NCBI RefSeq assembly: GCF_029869545.1
Contig: NZ_JARWQD010000185.1
Span: 1 to 34,364, forward strand
Reading direction: 5' to 3'
DNA length: 34,364 bases
DNA from: Nocardia wallacei
Lineage (GTDB): Bacteria > Actinomycetota > Actinomycetes > Mycobacteriales > Mycobacteriaceae
Shown: positions 19,151-27,972 of the stretch, piece by piece
Position numbering within the stretch: position 1 is the stretch's first letter
How the letters are laid out: every line of letters begins with the position of its first letter
Notes under the pieces: generated by a model
What the model saw: the letters and a program-made list of their open reading frames with translations, nothing else
Told to the model about the DNA's origin: nothing
Database searches by the model: none
Translations under genes and position numbers: made by a program

Positions 19151-19861
19151 TCAGCCGTCGAGGTCGACGATCCGGCGCACCTCGGCCCGGCCCGACGGGC
19201 CCAGCGGAATCTGCGCCGCGTACTCGAGCACGCGGGCCCGGTCGGCGGCCGCCAGGATGTACAGACCGTCGACCACCTCGGCGGATTCGGCGAACGGCCC
19301 GTCGCTGAGCAGCAGTTCGCCCTCGCGCACCCGCACGGTGGTGGCGGTGGACGGCGGCTGCACCGCACCGCCGCCTCGAATGGCCGCTCCGACCTTCTCG
19401 GCGAACCTCCGGTGTTCGACTATCGCCGCATCCCACGCGGGCGTGCCCGGCTCGATCACCGCCTCCGGCGTCTCCCACAGCAGCGCGAGCCAGCCGTCGG
19501 CGCCCAGGTCCTTCGGCGCATCCCACTGCACCATGGGCCGCACCTCGACGGCGCCCTGCTCCGCCGCCGGAAGCTGCCGGGCGAGCTGAATCGCCTCGTC
19601 GAGGTTCTCGCAGTCGAAGACGTCGAAGCCGCCGACCACCTCGGCCTGCTCGGCGAACGGCCCATCCGAGATCAACGTCTCGCCGCCGGAGCGCCGCACG
19701 TTCGTGGCGGTCTCCGACGGGAACAGCGCGGCACCCCCGGCGATCGCGCTCCCGGCCCGCTCCTCGAACTCCGCATACCGCTGGACCTCGGCGTCGAACT
19801 CGGGCGTACCCGGCTCGGCACTCCCGTCCTCACGCCCGAACAACAGCGCCAGATAATGCAT
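19151..19861 (-). CDS. Tandem DGPF/YCII-domain protein
   Basis: A 236-residue cytoplasmic protein made of two YCII-related domains. Each has the DGPF signature: ISDGPFAEQAEVVGGF in the first half and LSDGPFAESAEVVDGL in the second. The first domain opens MHYLALLFG; the second opens DGWLALLWETPEAVIEPGTPAW. Most DGPF proteins have a single copy, so this is a fused pair. The ATG at 19861 has GGAAGGA about eight bases upstream. It precedes the ECF42 sigma gene by 3 bp and is surely co-transcribed with it. DGPF proteins are the conserved partners and likely targets of ECF42 sigma factors; their biochemical role is not established. Confidence 0.9.
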   Translation of the reverse strand: MHYLALLFGREDGSAEPGTPEFDAEVQRYAEFEERAGSAIAGGAALFPSETATNVRRSGGETLISDGPFAEQAEVVGGFDVFDCENLDEAIQLARQLPAAEQGAVEVRPMVQWDAPKDLGADGWLALLWETPEAVIEPGTPAWDAAIVEHRRFAEKVGAAIRGGGAVQPPSTATTVRVREGELLLSDGPFAESAEVVDGLYILAAADRARVLEYAAQIPLGPSGRAEVRRIVDLDG

Positions 19862-19969
19862 AACGTCATCCTTCCTCGTCCCGGAGGAGTGCGGTACTCC
19901 CCTCACCCTGACGACGAAGACGGTGCGGGCATTTCTACATGGAACTCCGGAGCTCGCCCGGCTGGGCGC

Positions 19970-20212
19970 TCAGCCCCCGGCGAAGGGCGGAAGGACGTCT
20001 ACGCGCGGGGTGAGGGGGGCCGATTCGTCGCGGGTGAGTTCGTCGCCGATGAGGAAAGCGCACACCTTCAGCATGGGCTCGAGGTCGGGGCCGTAGGTGG
20101 TGGCGAGGGTGCGGCGGAGGTCGCCCACGGTCGCCTCGGCCGCCAGGTCCAGGTGTTCGCTGCTCTTGCCGACCGCGTCGGCGATCGCCGCGAAATAGCG
20201 GACCTCAACCAC
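19970..20212 (-). CDS. moaD: MoaD, molybdopterin synthase small subunit
   Basis: Sulfur carrier of molybdopterin synthase: its C-terminal thiocarboxylate donates sulfur to cyclic pyranopterin via MoaE. It has 80 residues with a ubiquitin-like pattern ([14 protein letters not shown] at the start, LPPFAGG at the end), and the essential Gly-Gly terminus is intact. The GTG at 20212 overlaps the last codons of moaA by 8 bp, indicating translational coupling; GGGAG lies within the moaA end. Its partner MoaE is encoded on the opposite strand 3.6 kb away. No MoeB-type activating enzyme is in the window. Confidence 0.92.
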   Translation of the reverse strand: MVEVRYFAAIADAVGKSSEHLDLAAEATVGDLRRTLATTYGPDLEPMLKVCAFLIGDELTRDESAPLTPRVDVLPPFAGG

Positions 20213-21263
20213 CGATCGCTCCCATCGTCCGTTCCGGCGGCACGAAACCCTCGGCGTCGATGCCGTGCCCGGCCCATTTCTGCCACATCGCGCCGCGCCA
20301 CAGCGTGGCGATCTCGTCGTCGCTCGCGCCCGAACGCAGCGGCGCACGCACATCGTATTCCTGATCGCTGAACAGGCAGGAGCGGATCCGCCCGTCGGCG
20401 GTCAGCCGGGTGCGGTCGCAGTCGCCGCAGAACTGGCGCGTCACCGAGGCGATGATGCCGACCTTCGCCGGGCCGCCGTCCACCAGCCAGTTCTCCGCCG
20501 GGGCGGCGGGGTCGGGGCGGCCGACCTCGGTCAGGGTGAACCGGGTGCGCAGCACGTCCAGCAGTTCGGCGGCGGTGATCATGTTGGCGCGCGCCCACTC
20601 GTGGTCGGCGTCCAGCGGCATCTCCTCGATGAACCGCAGCTCGCAGCCCTCGTCCAGGCACCACTGCAGCAGATCGGCTGCGCCGGACAGGGTTTCGCGC
20701 ATCAGCACGGCATTCACCTTCACCGGGGCCAGGCCCTCGCGCTGGGCCGCGCGGATCCCCGACAGCACCGAGCCGAGCCGGTCGCGGCGGGTCAGCCGGG
20801 CGAAGCCGGTGCGGTCGACGGTGTCGAGGGAGACGTTGACCCGGCCCAGACCGGCCGCCGCGAGCGCCCGCGCGCGATGCTCCAGGCCCACGCCGTTGGT
20901 GGTCATGGCCAGCGGGGTATCGGGGACCGCCGCATGACATCCGGCGATGATGCGCTCGAGATCGCGGCGCATCAGCGGCTCGCCCCCGGTGAAGCGGACC
21001 TCCCGCACCCCCAGTTCGCGCACCGACAGCGCCACCAGGCGCACGATCTCCTCGGCCGAGAGCAACTCGTCGGCGGGGATGGCGGGCAGGCCCTCCTCCG
21101 GCATGCAATAGGTGCAGCGCAGTGAGCATTTCTCGGTGATCGAGACCCGCAGGTCCCGGGCGACGCGGCCGAATTTGTCGACGAGCAGAGGCGTGTCGGG
21201 CCGTCCCTCCAGCGTGGGCTGCCCGCCCCGCACGGCGGGAATCCCCATCAGAACAACCGTCAC
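20205..21263 (-). CDS. moaA: GTP 3',8-cyclase MoaA (radical SAM)
   Basis: First enzyme of molybdenum cofactor synthesis; with MoaC it makes cyclic pyranopterin monophosphate from GTP. The 352-residue protein has the radical-SAM cluster C46-x3-C50-x2-C53 (CSLRCTYC) and the C-terminal second cluster C279-x2-C282-x13-C296 ([18 protein letters not shown]). The GGEPL motif (94-98) and the C-terminal Gly-Gly needed for activity are present. The GTG at 21263 is the longest start; ATG at 21248 is also possible. It forms an operon with moaD and is divergent from the moeA-moaCB-moaE operon. Confidence 0.96.
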   Translation of the reverse strand: MTVVLMGIPAVRGGQPTLEGRPDTPLLVDKFGRVARDLRVSITEKCSLRCTYCMPEEGLPAIPADELLSAEEIVRLVALSVRELGVREVRFTGGEPLMRRDLERIIAGCHAAVPDTPLAMTTNGVGLEHRARALAAAGLGRVNVSLDTVDRTGFARLTRRDRLGSVLSGIRAAQREGLAPVKVNAVLMRETLSGAADLLQWCLDEGCELRFIEEMPLDADHEWARANMITAAELLDVLRTRFTLTEVGRPDPAAPAENWLVDGGPAKVGIIASVTRQFCGDCDRTRLTADGRIRSCLFSDQEYDVRAPLRSGASDDEIATLWRGAMWQKWAGHGIDAEGFVPPERTMGAIGG

Positions 21264-21287
21264 CCGACCATTATGGCTGCCGTTTCC

Positions 21288-21320
21288 ACCTCACGCCCGT
21301 ACGGAGTCGCGCTGTGAGGT
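21288..21320. promoter_or_regulatory. Inverted repeat in the moaA/moeA divergent region
   Basis: ACCTCAC (21288-21294) and GTGAGGT (21314-21320) are perfect 7-bp arms, 25 bases from the moaA start. It could be an operator or a hairpin in the moaA leader. I see no match to the Moco riboswitch fold, though I cannot compute one. Confidence 0.35.
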
Positions 21321-21431
21321 TGCGGGCCGCCGTCGCCCCTGCACGGCGCTGGACGATCGCCGAACCCGCACGCGCGGGTCCCGGACATGCTTCGGAGGAA
21401 TGCACGAGCCGATGCCCGAATCCGCCGCGAC

Positions 21432-21437
21432 TAGGCT
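21432..21437 (+). promoter_or_regulatory. -10 element for a leaderless transcript
   Basis: TAGGCT lies seven bases before the GTG at 21444. This is the spacing at which transcription would begin at the G of the start codon, the usual layout of leaderless actinobacterial genes. It would drive moeA-moaCB-moaE. Confidence 0.5.
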
Positions 21438-21443
21438 GGCGCT

Positions 21444-21515
21444 GTGAGCGAGCTTGCCAGCAACAGACCGCGCGTCGCACATATCGCGGCCGCACCCGGC
21501 GAGGTGGAGGCATGA
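21444..21515 (+). CDS. Putative leaderless 23-residue ORF coupled to moeA
   Basis: A short ORF beginning VSELASNRPRVAHI and ending GEVEA. Its GTG is seven bases after a -10-like TAGGCT, and its TGA overlaps the moeA ATG as ATGA. That overlap is a signature of translational coupling. The peptide has no recognisable function. If real, it would let a leaderless transcript load ribosomes and deliver them to moeA, whose own GGAGG site lies inside this ORF. It could also be chance, since it is too short to test codon bias. Confidence 0.4.
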   Translation: MSELASNRPRVAHIAAAPGEVEA

Positions 21516-22717
21516 GTACCAGGCCCGCGACCGCGGCGGCCCGGTCCGTCGAGGAGCACCGCGGCCGCGTCGAGCAGTTGCTGCGGCCGCTCGCGGTGCG
21601 CGATATCGAGGATGCGGGAATGTCCGAGGCCCTGGGACGGCTGCTGGCCGAGGAGGTCCGGGCCCCGGTGGATCTGCCGGTGTTCCGCAACTCGGGCATG
21701 GACGGCTACGCGGTGCGGGCCGAGTCGGTCTCGGTGACGCCCGTGACGCTGCCGCTGGCCGGGGTCGTGGCCGCCGGTCAACCGGGGCGGGCTCCGCTGC
21801 CGGACGGCGCGGCGGTGAAGGTGATGACCGGCGCGCCGATCCCGCCGGGGGCCGATTGCGTGGTGCCGGTGGAGGACACCCGGGCGGGCGAGGGCACGGT
21901 CACCATCGAACGCGGCCGCACGGCAGGCGATTTCGTGCGCGAGCCCGGCACCGATGTGCGCGCCGGGGATCCGCTGGTGCCCGCCGGAACCCTGCTGGCG
22001 CCCCGGCATATCGCGGCCCTGGCGGCGGTCGGGCTGGCGACGCTGCCGGTGTTCCGCCGGGTGCGGGCCGCGGTGCTCACCACCGGCGACGAGCTGGTCC
22101 GGGCGGGGGAAACGTTGCGGCCCGGGCAGATCTACAACTCCAACGGGATCGCCCTGGGTGCGGCACTGGCCGCCAACGGGGTCGAGGTGGTCTCGGTCGA
22201 GCACAGCCGCGACGATCCGGCCGAGTTCCGTCGCGCCCTCGGGCAGGCGGCCGATTCCGCGGATGTGGTGTTCACCTCCGGCGGGGTGTCCAAGGGCGAT
22301 TTCGAGGTGGTCAAGGACGTCTTGGCCGGTCTCGGTGGGGAATTCGGCGCGGTCGCCGTGCAACCCGGTGGGCCGCAGGGACTGTCGGTGGTGGACGGGG
22401 CGCCGGTGCTGAGCTTCCCCGGCAATCCGGTCAGCACCATGGTGTCGTTCGAGGTCTTCGCCCGGCCGATCCTGCGCGAGCTCGGCGGGCTGCCGCCGAT
22501 CGCGAAAGACGATGTGCCGCTGCTGGATCCGGTGCGGTCACCGGCGGGGCGACGGCAGTTCCTGCGCGGACGGCTGGAGCGCGACGGGGTGGCGCTGGCC
22601 TCCGGGCCCGGCTCGCATCTGATCGCGGCCATGGCGCATGCCGACGTTCTGATCGATATTCCCGCCGAGATCACCGAACTCGAGGCAGGATCGATGGTGA
22701 AGGTCTGGGAACTATGA
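21512..22717 (+). CDS. moeA: Molybdopterin molybdotransferase MoeA
   Basis: Inserts molybdate into adenylylated molybdopterin. The 401-residue protein has the MoeA order of domains: an N-terminal linker with LPVFRNSGMDGYAVRAES (about 51-68), a beta-rich region with VMTGAPIPPGADCVVPVED, the MoCF-binding domain with TTGDEL and TSGGVSKGDFEVVKDVL, and a C-terminal beta-barrel ending VKVWEL. The metal/phosphate-binding motif PGNPVSTMVSFEVF is present. ATG 21512 follows GGTGGAGG closely. The stop overlaps the moaC-moaB start (ATGA), so the genes are coupled. Actinobacteria often carry several MoeA copies; this one belongs to a nearly complete Moco cluster. Confidence 0.95.
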   Translation: MSTRPATAAARSVEEHRGRVEQLLRPLAVRDIEDAGMSEALGRLLAEEVRAPVDLPVFRNSGMDGYAVRAESVSVTPVTLPLAGVVAAGQPGRAPLPDGAAVKVMTGAPIPPGADCVVPVEDTRAGEGTVTIERGRTAGDFVREPGTDVRAGDPLVPAGTLLAPRHIAALAAVGLATLPVFRRVRAAVLTTGDELVRAGETLRPGQIYNSNGIALGAALAANGVEVVSVEHSRDDPAEFRRALGQAADSADVVFTSGGVSKGDFEVVKDVLAGLGGEFGAVAVQPGGPQGLSVVDGAPVLSFPGNPVSTMVSFEVFARPILRELGGLPPIAKDDVPLLDPVRSPAGRRQFLRGRLERDGVALASGPGSHLIAAMAHADVLIDIPAEITELEAGSMVKVWEL

Positions 22718-23808
22718 ACTCGCAATCCCCCGATCCCGCGCTGTCCCATGTGGATTCCGAAGGGCGCGCCCGCATGGTCGACGTGAGCGCCAAGTCCGAC
22801 ACCACCCGGGTCGCCGTCGCCGCGGGGGAACTGCGGACCACGGCGGAGGTGGTGAAGCTGGTGCGGGCCGACGATATGCCGAAGGCCGACGTGCTGGCCA
22901 CCGCGCGCATCGCGGGCATCGCGGGCGCGAAGAAGACCTCCGAGCTGATCCCGCTGTGTCACCAGCTGGCGCTGTCCTCGGTGGACGTGCGCTTCGGCTT
23001 CGCCGCCGACACGATCACCATCGAGGCCACCGCGAAGACCAAGGGCCCCACCGGAGTGGAGATGGAGGCCCTCACCGCCGTCGCCGTCGCCGGGCTCACC
23101 CTGCACGACATGGTGAAGGCGGTGGACCCGGCGGCCGTCCTGAACGGCGTGCGGCTGCTGACGAAAGACGGTGGCAAGCGCGGACATTGGGAGCGGCCGG
23201 GTGCCGGTACGGGCACTCGGCACGACCACGCGCCGGAATCGCACGCCCACGCGGCGGCACCCGGCCGTCACTCACACGGTACGACCGAGGCGGCGGATGG
23301 ACCGCAGCCGACCTCGGCCGGGCCCGGTGCGGGCGCGCGGTCGGCCGTGGTCGTCGTCGCCTCGACCGGGGCGGCGGCCGGGACGCGGGTGGACAAGACC
23401 GGGCCCGTACTGGTCGATTGGCTTGCCCGGCAAGGTTTTTCGGTGCGTGGGCCGTTGGTCTGCGCGGACGCCGATATTGCCGAGGGCCTCGCGGACGCGC
23501 TGTCCGGGGGACCCGGCCTCGTCATCACCACGGGCGGCACCGGCGCCTCCCCCACCGACGGCACGCCCGAGGCGACGCTGGCGGTGCTGGATCGCGAGCT
23601 GCCCGGCATCGCCGAGGCGATCCGCCTGGCCGGGACGGCCACCTTTCCGCTGGCGGCCCTGAGCCGGGGAGTCGCGGGCCTGGCCGGACGGTCGGTGCTG
23701 ATCAATCTGCCCGGCTCGCCCGGCGGCGTGCGCGACGGAATCGCCGTGCTGGAACCACTTCTGGATCATCTGCTGGCCCAGGTGGCCGGAGGAGGCAGCC
23801 ATGACTGA
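22714..23808 (+). CDS. moaCB: MoaC-MoaB fusion protein
   Basis: A 364-residue fusion of two cofactor enzymes. Residues about 8-158 are MoaC, which completes cyclic pyranopterin synthesis with MoaA: MVDVSAK, KTSELIPLCHQL and GVEMEALTAV, with HDMVKAVD carrying the catalytic Lys (K135). Residues about 208-360 are MoaB/MogA, which adenylylates molybdopterin: VVVVASTGAAAGTRVDKTGP, ITTGGTGASPTDGTPEA and LINLPGSPGGVRD. The linker at 165-205 is rich in His (RHDHAPESHAHAAAPGRHSHG) and may bind metal. The fusion couples an early and a late step of the pathway. Start overlaps the moeA stop by 4 bp; the end overlaps moaE by 8 bp. No separate moaC or moaB is nearby. Confidence 0.95.
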   Translation: MNSQSPDPALSHVDSEGRARMVDVSAKSDTTRVAVAAGELRTTAEVVKLVRADDMPKADVLATARIAGIAGAKKTSELIPLCHQLALSSVDVRFGFAADTITIEATAKTKGPTGVEMEALTAVAVAGLTLHDMVKAVDPAAVLNGVRLLTKDGGKRGHWERPGAGTGTRHDHAPESHAHAAAPGRHSHGTTEAADGPQPTSAGPGAGARSAVVVVASTGAAAGTRVDKTGPVLVDWLARQGFSVRGPLVCADADIAEGLADALSGGPGLVITTGGTGASPTDGTPEATLAVLDRELPGIAEAIRLAGTATFPLAALSRGVAGLAGRSVLINLPGSPGGVRDGIAVLEPLLDHLLAQVAGGGSHD

Positions 23809-24226
23809 CAGCGTGCGGCTCACCGGGATCAGCGACCGGCCGCTGGATCCGTCGGAGGTGGAGCGGGCGGTCACCGGGCCCGAATACGGCGCCGTCGTGG
23901 TCTTCACCGGTAAGGTGCGCAATCACGATGGCGGCCAAGCGGTTTCGGCGCTGGAATACTCCGCGCATCCCCAGGCGGAGATGTTTCTCCGGCGGGTCTG
24001 CGCGGAGGTGGCCGAGTCGGCCGGTCTGCCCGTCGCCGCCGTGCACCGGGTCGGACCGCTCACCATCGGCGACCTCGCCATCGCCGTGGCGGTCGCCGCC
24101 CCGCATCGGGCCGACGCCTTCGCCACCTGTTCGGAGCTGGTGGATCGCATCAAGCACGAGGTCCCGATCTGGAAGCGTCAGCTGTTCGCCGACGGCATGT
24201 CCGAATGGGTCAACGCCTGCGGATAG
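23801..24226 (+). CDS. moaE: MoaE, molybdopterin synthase large subunit
   Basis: Catalytic subunit of molybdopterin synthase, forming a heterotetramer with MoaD. The 141-residue protein shows FTGKVRNHDGGQAVSALEYSAHPQAE and the active-site segment RIKHEVPIWKRQLFADG with the two conserved Lys residues. The ATG overlaps the end of moaCB. It is last gene of the moeA-moaCB-moaE operon; 41 bp separate it from the convergent permease gene, and I see no strong hairpin there. Confidence 0.95.
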   Translation: MTDSVRLTGISDRPLDPSEVERAVTGPEYGAVVVFTGKVRNHDGGQAVSALEYSAHPQAEMFLRRVCAEVAESAGLPVAAVHRVGPLTIGDLAIAVAVAAPHRADAFATCSELVDRIKHEVPIWKRQLFADGMSEWVNACG

Positions 24227-24267
24227 GTGGTTGTCCGAACGGAGAGGCCGACTCGTGACCGCTCGAT

Positions 24268-25647
24268 TCAGGCGGCGACGGGGTCCGGTGATCCTCCTGC
24301 GGCAGAGCCGGTTTCGGCCGTGGCATCACCGGTGGCACCGCGCGCGAGGGCACCGAGCCGGGTGTGGTTGAACAGCAGGTTCAACACGAAGACGGTGACG
24401 GCCGCCAAGGTGATCCCGCTGTTCAGCAGGATCTGCGCCTGGGACGGGAACTTCTCGAACAGATCCGGGGTCAGCACCGGCACCAGCCCGACGCCGATCG
24501 AGACCGCGACGATGGCCATATTCACCCGGTCGGTGAGCCGCGCCCGGCGCAGCGTATCGATCCCGACCAGCGCGACCGTCGCGAACAGCATCAGCCCGAC
24601 GCCGCCGACCACCGGCTCGGGCACCGCCGCGACCACCGCGCCGAACCGCGGAATCACGCCGAGCAGCACCAGGATCGCGCCGCTGACCGCGGTGACGTAC
24701 CTACTGTGCACGCGGGTGGTGGCGACGGCGCCGACATTCTGGTTGAAGATGGTGTCCACGAAGGAGTTGAACACGGCCGCCAGCACCGCCGACAGGCCGT
24801 CACCGGCCAGGCCACGCGCCAAATCGCCTCTGCTCAAAGGCTTTCCGGTGATCTCACTGATCGCCAGCAGGCTGGCGGTGGATTCGGCGAACACCACCGC
24901 GATGGCGATGCTCATCGCCACCACCGCCGCGATCGGGAACTGCGGTGCGCCGAAGTAGAACGGATGCGGCGCCCCGAACCACGCCGCCGACGACACCCCG
25001 TCCAGCCGCAGCAGATCCATCGGAATCGCCAGCAGCACACCGGCGATCAACGCGATGAGCACACCCAGCTGCGACCACACACCCCTGCCGAGACAGGTGC
25101 ACACCAGCGCCACCACCAGCACGGCGGCGGCCAGGGCGATCCGCGACGGCGCGGCGAACGAGGCGGCGCCCTCGTCACTGCCGACCACCAGCCCACCGGC
25201 CACCCCGATCAGCGAGATCCCGACAACGGTCAGCACCGTGCCGCTGACCAGCGGCGGAAAGTACCGGACGAGCAGCGCGAACGGCCAGGCCAGCGCCAAC
25301 CCGACCAAACCGCCGACCAGGATGGAGCCGTAGGCCGCCGGAACCCCGTACTGCTTGGCGATGAGGATCATCGGCGCGAGCGCGACGAAGGTGGCGCCGC
25401 AGACGATCGGCAGCCGCGCGCCGACCAACCGCCCCACCCCCAGGCTCTGCACGATCGTGATGACCCCCGCGACCAGCAGATCGGCGCTGATGAGCATGCC
25501 GATCGTGGACCGATCCAGGCCGACGGCCGCGCCGAAGACCAGCGGCACCGTGACGCAGCCGGTGTACATGATCAGCACATGCTGGATCCCGAACAGCAGC
25601 AGTCGGGCGAGCGGCGGCCGGGTATCGACGGTGTGCGGCGTTGTCAT
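24268..25647 (-). CDS. NCS2 purine (urate/xanthine) permease
   Basis: Nucleobase:cation symporter-2 family transporter of 459 residues with about 12-14 membrane helices. The family signature QNVGAVATTRVHSRYVTAVSGAIL is present, along with the conserved helix-1 and helix-3 segments GIQHVLIMYTGCVTVPLVFGAAVGL and LPIVCGATFVALAPM. It is divergent from uricase, so urate or xanthine is the likely substrate; bacterial relatives include PucK/PucJ and UacT. ATG 25647 has GGAGA seven bases upstream. The C-terminal 20 residues are a Thr/Ala/Gly-rich tail. The two genes share 112 bp, in which I do not see an obvious operator. Confidence 0.92.
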   Translation of the reverse strand: MTTPHTVDTRPPLARLLLFGIQHVLIMYTGCVTVPLVFGAAVGLDRSTIGMLISADLLVAGVITIVQSLGVGRLVGARLPIVCGATFVALAPMILIAKQYGVPAAYGSILVGGLVGLALAWPFALLVRYFPPLVSGTVLTVVGISLIGVAGGLVVGSDEGAASFAAPSRIALAAAVLVVALVCTCLGRGVWSQLGVLIALIAGVLLAIPMDLLRLDGVSSAAWFGAPHPFYFGAPQFPIAAVVAMSIAIAVVFAESTASLLAISEITGKPLSRGDLARGLAGDGLSAVLAAVFNSFVDTIFNQNVGAVATTRVHSRYVTAVSGAILVLLGVIPRFGAVVAAVPEPVVGGVGLMLFATVALVGIDTLRRARLTDRVNMAIVAVSIGVGLVPVLTPDLFEKFPSQAQILLNSGITLAAVTVFVLNLLFNHTRLGALARGATGDATAETGSAAGGSPDPVAA

Positions 25648-25759
25648 GGGTTCTCCATCCGATTCGTGAGGTAGATCGCGGGGGCGGCGACGCCGGACCC
25701 GCCCGGGATGCGCCAGAGTGAAGGAGAAGCAGTCGCCGGCACACGACACAGGAGTGACC

Positions 25760-26680
25760 ATGACCGATATGACCGGCAAGATCGTCCTCGGACCGAATCA
25801 GTACGGTAAGGCCGAGAACCGCGTGGTCCGCATCTACCGTGACAGCGCCCGGCACGAGATCCGCGACCTGAACGTATCCTGTTGTCTGCGAGGCGATTTC
25901 GAGCCCGCGCACGTCACCGGCGATCAGGGCACGGTGCTGCCGACCGACAGCCAGAAGCAGACGATCTACGCCTACGCGAAGACCCACGGAGCGGGCAGCA
26001 TCGAGGACTACGGCCTGGCGCTGGCGCGGCATTTCGTCGGCGACGTCGATCCGGTGGATTCGGCGCGGATCGAGATCGAGGAGTACGCGTGGGAGCGGGC
26101 GCACGCCGACGGCGCCGCGCACGACCACACCTGGACGCGCCGCGGCCCGGAGGTGCGGACCGCCGCGATTACGGTGCAGGGCAACGGGTCTCAGCGCCGC
26201 GAGTGGGTGATCGGCGGAATCAAGGATCTGGTGATCCTGAAGTCCACCGGCTCGGAGTTCGCGGGATTTCTCACCGACGAGTTCACCGTGCTGGAGCCGA
26301 CGCACGACCGGGTGATGGCGACGAGCCTGGTGGCGCGCTGGCGCTTCGCCGCGGCACCGGCCGACTGGGACGCCACCTACGCCGGAATCAAGGCCGTGCT
26401 CATCGAGCGCTTCGCCGTGCTGCAGTCCAAGGCCCTGCAGCAGACGCTGTTCGATATGGGCCGGACGGCGCTCGAGGCGTATCCGTGCCTGGCCGAGATC
26501 CGGTTGTCGGCGCCCAACAAACATCACTTCTCCTACGATCTCGGGCGGTTCGGCATCGACAACGCCGGTGAGGTATTCCACGCCGACGACCGGCCCTACG
26601 GGCTCATCCAGGCATCGGTGCAGCGCGAAGACGCACCCGACGCCGGAATCGCCTGGGACCCCTACACCGGCGCGGTATAG
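25760..26680 (+). CDS. pucL: Urate oxidase (uricase)
   Basis: Cofactor-free oxidase that converts urate to 5-hydroxyisourate with O2. The 306-residue protein has the two tandem T-fold halves. Catalytic residues are visible: K17 (YGKAENRV) and T62-D63 (LPTDSQKQTIYAYAK), and the second signature NKHHFSYDLGRFG is near residue 255. ATG 25760 is preceded by CAGGAG with good spacing; the frame upstream to 25718 is not conserved. It is divergent from the NCS2 permease. No hydroxyisourate hydrolase, OHCU decarboxylase or allantoinase gene lies in the window, so later steps must be encoded elsewhere. The 103 bp after the stop show no clear hairpin. Confidence 0.95.
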   Translation: MTDMTGKIVLGPNQYGKAENRVVRIYRDSARHEIRDLNVSCCLRGDFEPAHVTGDQGTVLPTDSQKQTIYAYAKTHGAGSIEDYGLALARHFVGDVDPVDSARIEIEEYAWERAHADGAAHDHTWTRRGPEVRTAAITVQGNGSQRREWVIGGIKDLVILKSTGSEFAGFLTDEFTVLEPTHDRVMATSLVARWRFAAAPADWDATYAGIKAVLIERFAVLQSKALQQTLFDMGRTALEAYPCLAEIRLSAPNKHHFSYDLGRFGIDNAGEVFHADDRPYGLIQASVQREDAPDAGIAWDPYTGAV

Positions 26681-26783
26681 GTGCCGCCACCGTAGAGCGG
26701 GCGTATTTCTCCCCCGTTTCGCCCATGTGACACGTCATCGGGCATGCCGACACACGCGAGGCGGACGCTCCGGTAGCGGCCGC

Positions 26784-27938
26784 TCAGCGGTCCGATTCGC
26801 CTGCCATGTCGTATTCGTCGAGGGCATTCGACGGGTCGGCCGCGGTGAAATCGTCCGGGTCGTCGACGGCGTCGCGGATCTCGCGGGGGACGTATCGCCA
26901 GACCGGGAGCATGGCCTGATCGTCGAGGAGTTCGGCGGTATGAACCGTCTCGCGCAGGCGGGCGGTGGCGGCGTCGGGATCCATGCCGGATCCGATGAGT
27001 ACCACGCGGGTTTCGCGGTCCTCGCCGCGTTCCCAGGCCGCGGGTTCGAACACCACGTGGCGGCCGACCATGTGCAGCAGGAACTTTCGCTGTTCGCCGC
27101 GCACCGCGAAGGCGGCGCAGCCCTTGGCCCGGAACAGCCCCGGCGGCGGATCCTCGAGGAAGCCGACCAGGCGGCGCGGATCGAGGTCGTCGGGGCTGAC
27201 GAAGGACACGCTGTCGTAGTCGTCGTGCAGGTGCCGGTGCCCGTCGTCGTGATGGTCGTGGTCGTCCAGCAGTTCGTCGAAGCTGAGCTGCTCGGCGACC
27301 GGCGGCCGAGACTGCGGCGGATCGAACAGCAGCCGCGGGTCGACCCGGCCGTGGCTGGTGGCATGCACGGGCACGGTGCCCACCAGCTCGCCGATCTCCC
27401 GCCGCAGCCGCGCCACCCGGTCGGCGGGCACGCGATCGGCCTTGTTCAGCACCACCAGGTCGGCCAGCCGCAGGTGGCTCCCCAGCTCCGGATGCCGCGC
27501 GCGGCTGTCGTCGAAATGCTCGGCGTCCACGACCTCGATCAGGCCGCCGTAGCGGATGCGCGGATTGTCGCTGCCGACCACCATGCGGATCAGGTTCCGC
27601 GGCTCGGCCAGGCCGCTGGCCTCGACCACGATCACATCGATCCGGTTGCGCGGTTCTGCCAGCCGCGCGAACAGGTCGTCGAGCTCGGTGACGTCGACCG
27701 CGCAGCACACGCAGCCGTTGCCGAGCGACACCATCGCATCGACCTGACCGGCCACCAGCATCGCGTCGATATTGACGGCCCCGAAGTCGTTGACCACGAC
27801 GCCGATTCGCGCCTGTCGCTGCCGCAGCAGGCGATTGAGCAGCGTCGTCTTCCCGGCTCCCAGATAACCGGCCACGATCAGGACAGGTATGCGCCGGTGT
27901 ACCCGGCCGAGATCGTCCGCTGCGCGCATTCCGGCCAT
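26784..27938 (-). CDS. CobW-type (COG0523) G3E GTPase metallochaperone
   Basis: GTPase thought to deliver metal ions (zinc or cobalt in studied members) to target proteins. The 384-residue protein has Walker A GYLGAGKTT (24-32), the metal-binding CxCC motif in GNGCVCCAV (Cys 76, 78, 79), VVEASGLAEP as switch region, and NKAD for guanine. A His/Asp-rich loop DDHDHHDDGHRHLHDD lies in the middle and the CobW C-terminal domain follows. The start is ATG 27938 or 27929, both close to the P-loop; the open frame continuing to 28418 contains only remnant sequence of the neighbouring pseudogene. Such GTPases are often Zur-regulated, but I see no Zur box here, unlike at the rpmJ copy 12 kb away. Confidence 0.92.
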   Translation of the reverse strand: MAGMRAADDLGRVHRRIPVLIVAGYLGAGKTTLLNRLLRQRQARIGVVVNDFGAVNIDAMLVAGQVDAMVSLGNGCVCCAVDVTELDDLFARLAEPRNRIDVIVVEASGLAEPRNLIRMVVGSDNPRIRYGGLIEVVDAEHFDDSRARHPELGSHLRLADLVVLNKADRVPADRVARLRREIGELVGTVPVHATSHGRVDPRLLFDPPQSRPPVAEQLSFDELLDDHDHHDDGHRHLHDDYDSVSFVSPDDLDPRRLVGFLEDPPPGLFRAKGCAAFAVRGEQRKFLLHMVGRHVVFEPAAWERGEDRETRVVLIGSGMDPDAATARLRETVHTAELLDDQAMLPVWRYVPREIRDAVDDPDDFTAADPSNALDEYDMAGESDR

Positions 27939-27972
27939 AGTAGCGACCGTCCCCGCGAGGCCCGCCGGGCAC

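Noticed and set aside
24364..25674. A long plus-strand frame opposite the NCS2 permease.
   Set aside because: Its product is rich in Arg, Asp, Gln and His, the usual antisense of a membrane protein gene at high GC; the permease on the other strand has clear family motifs.
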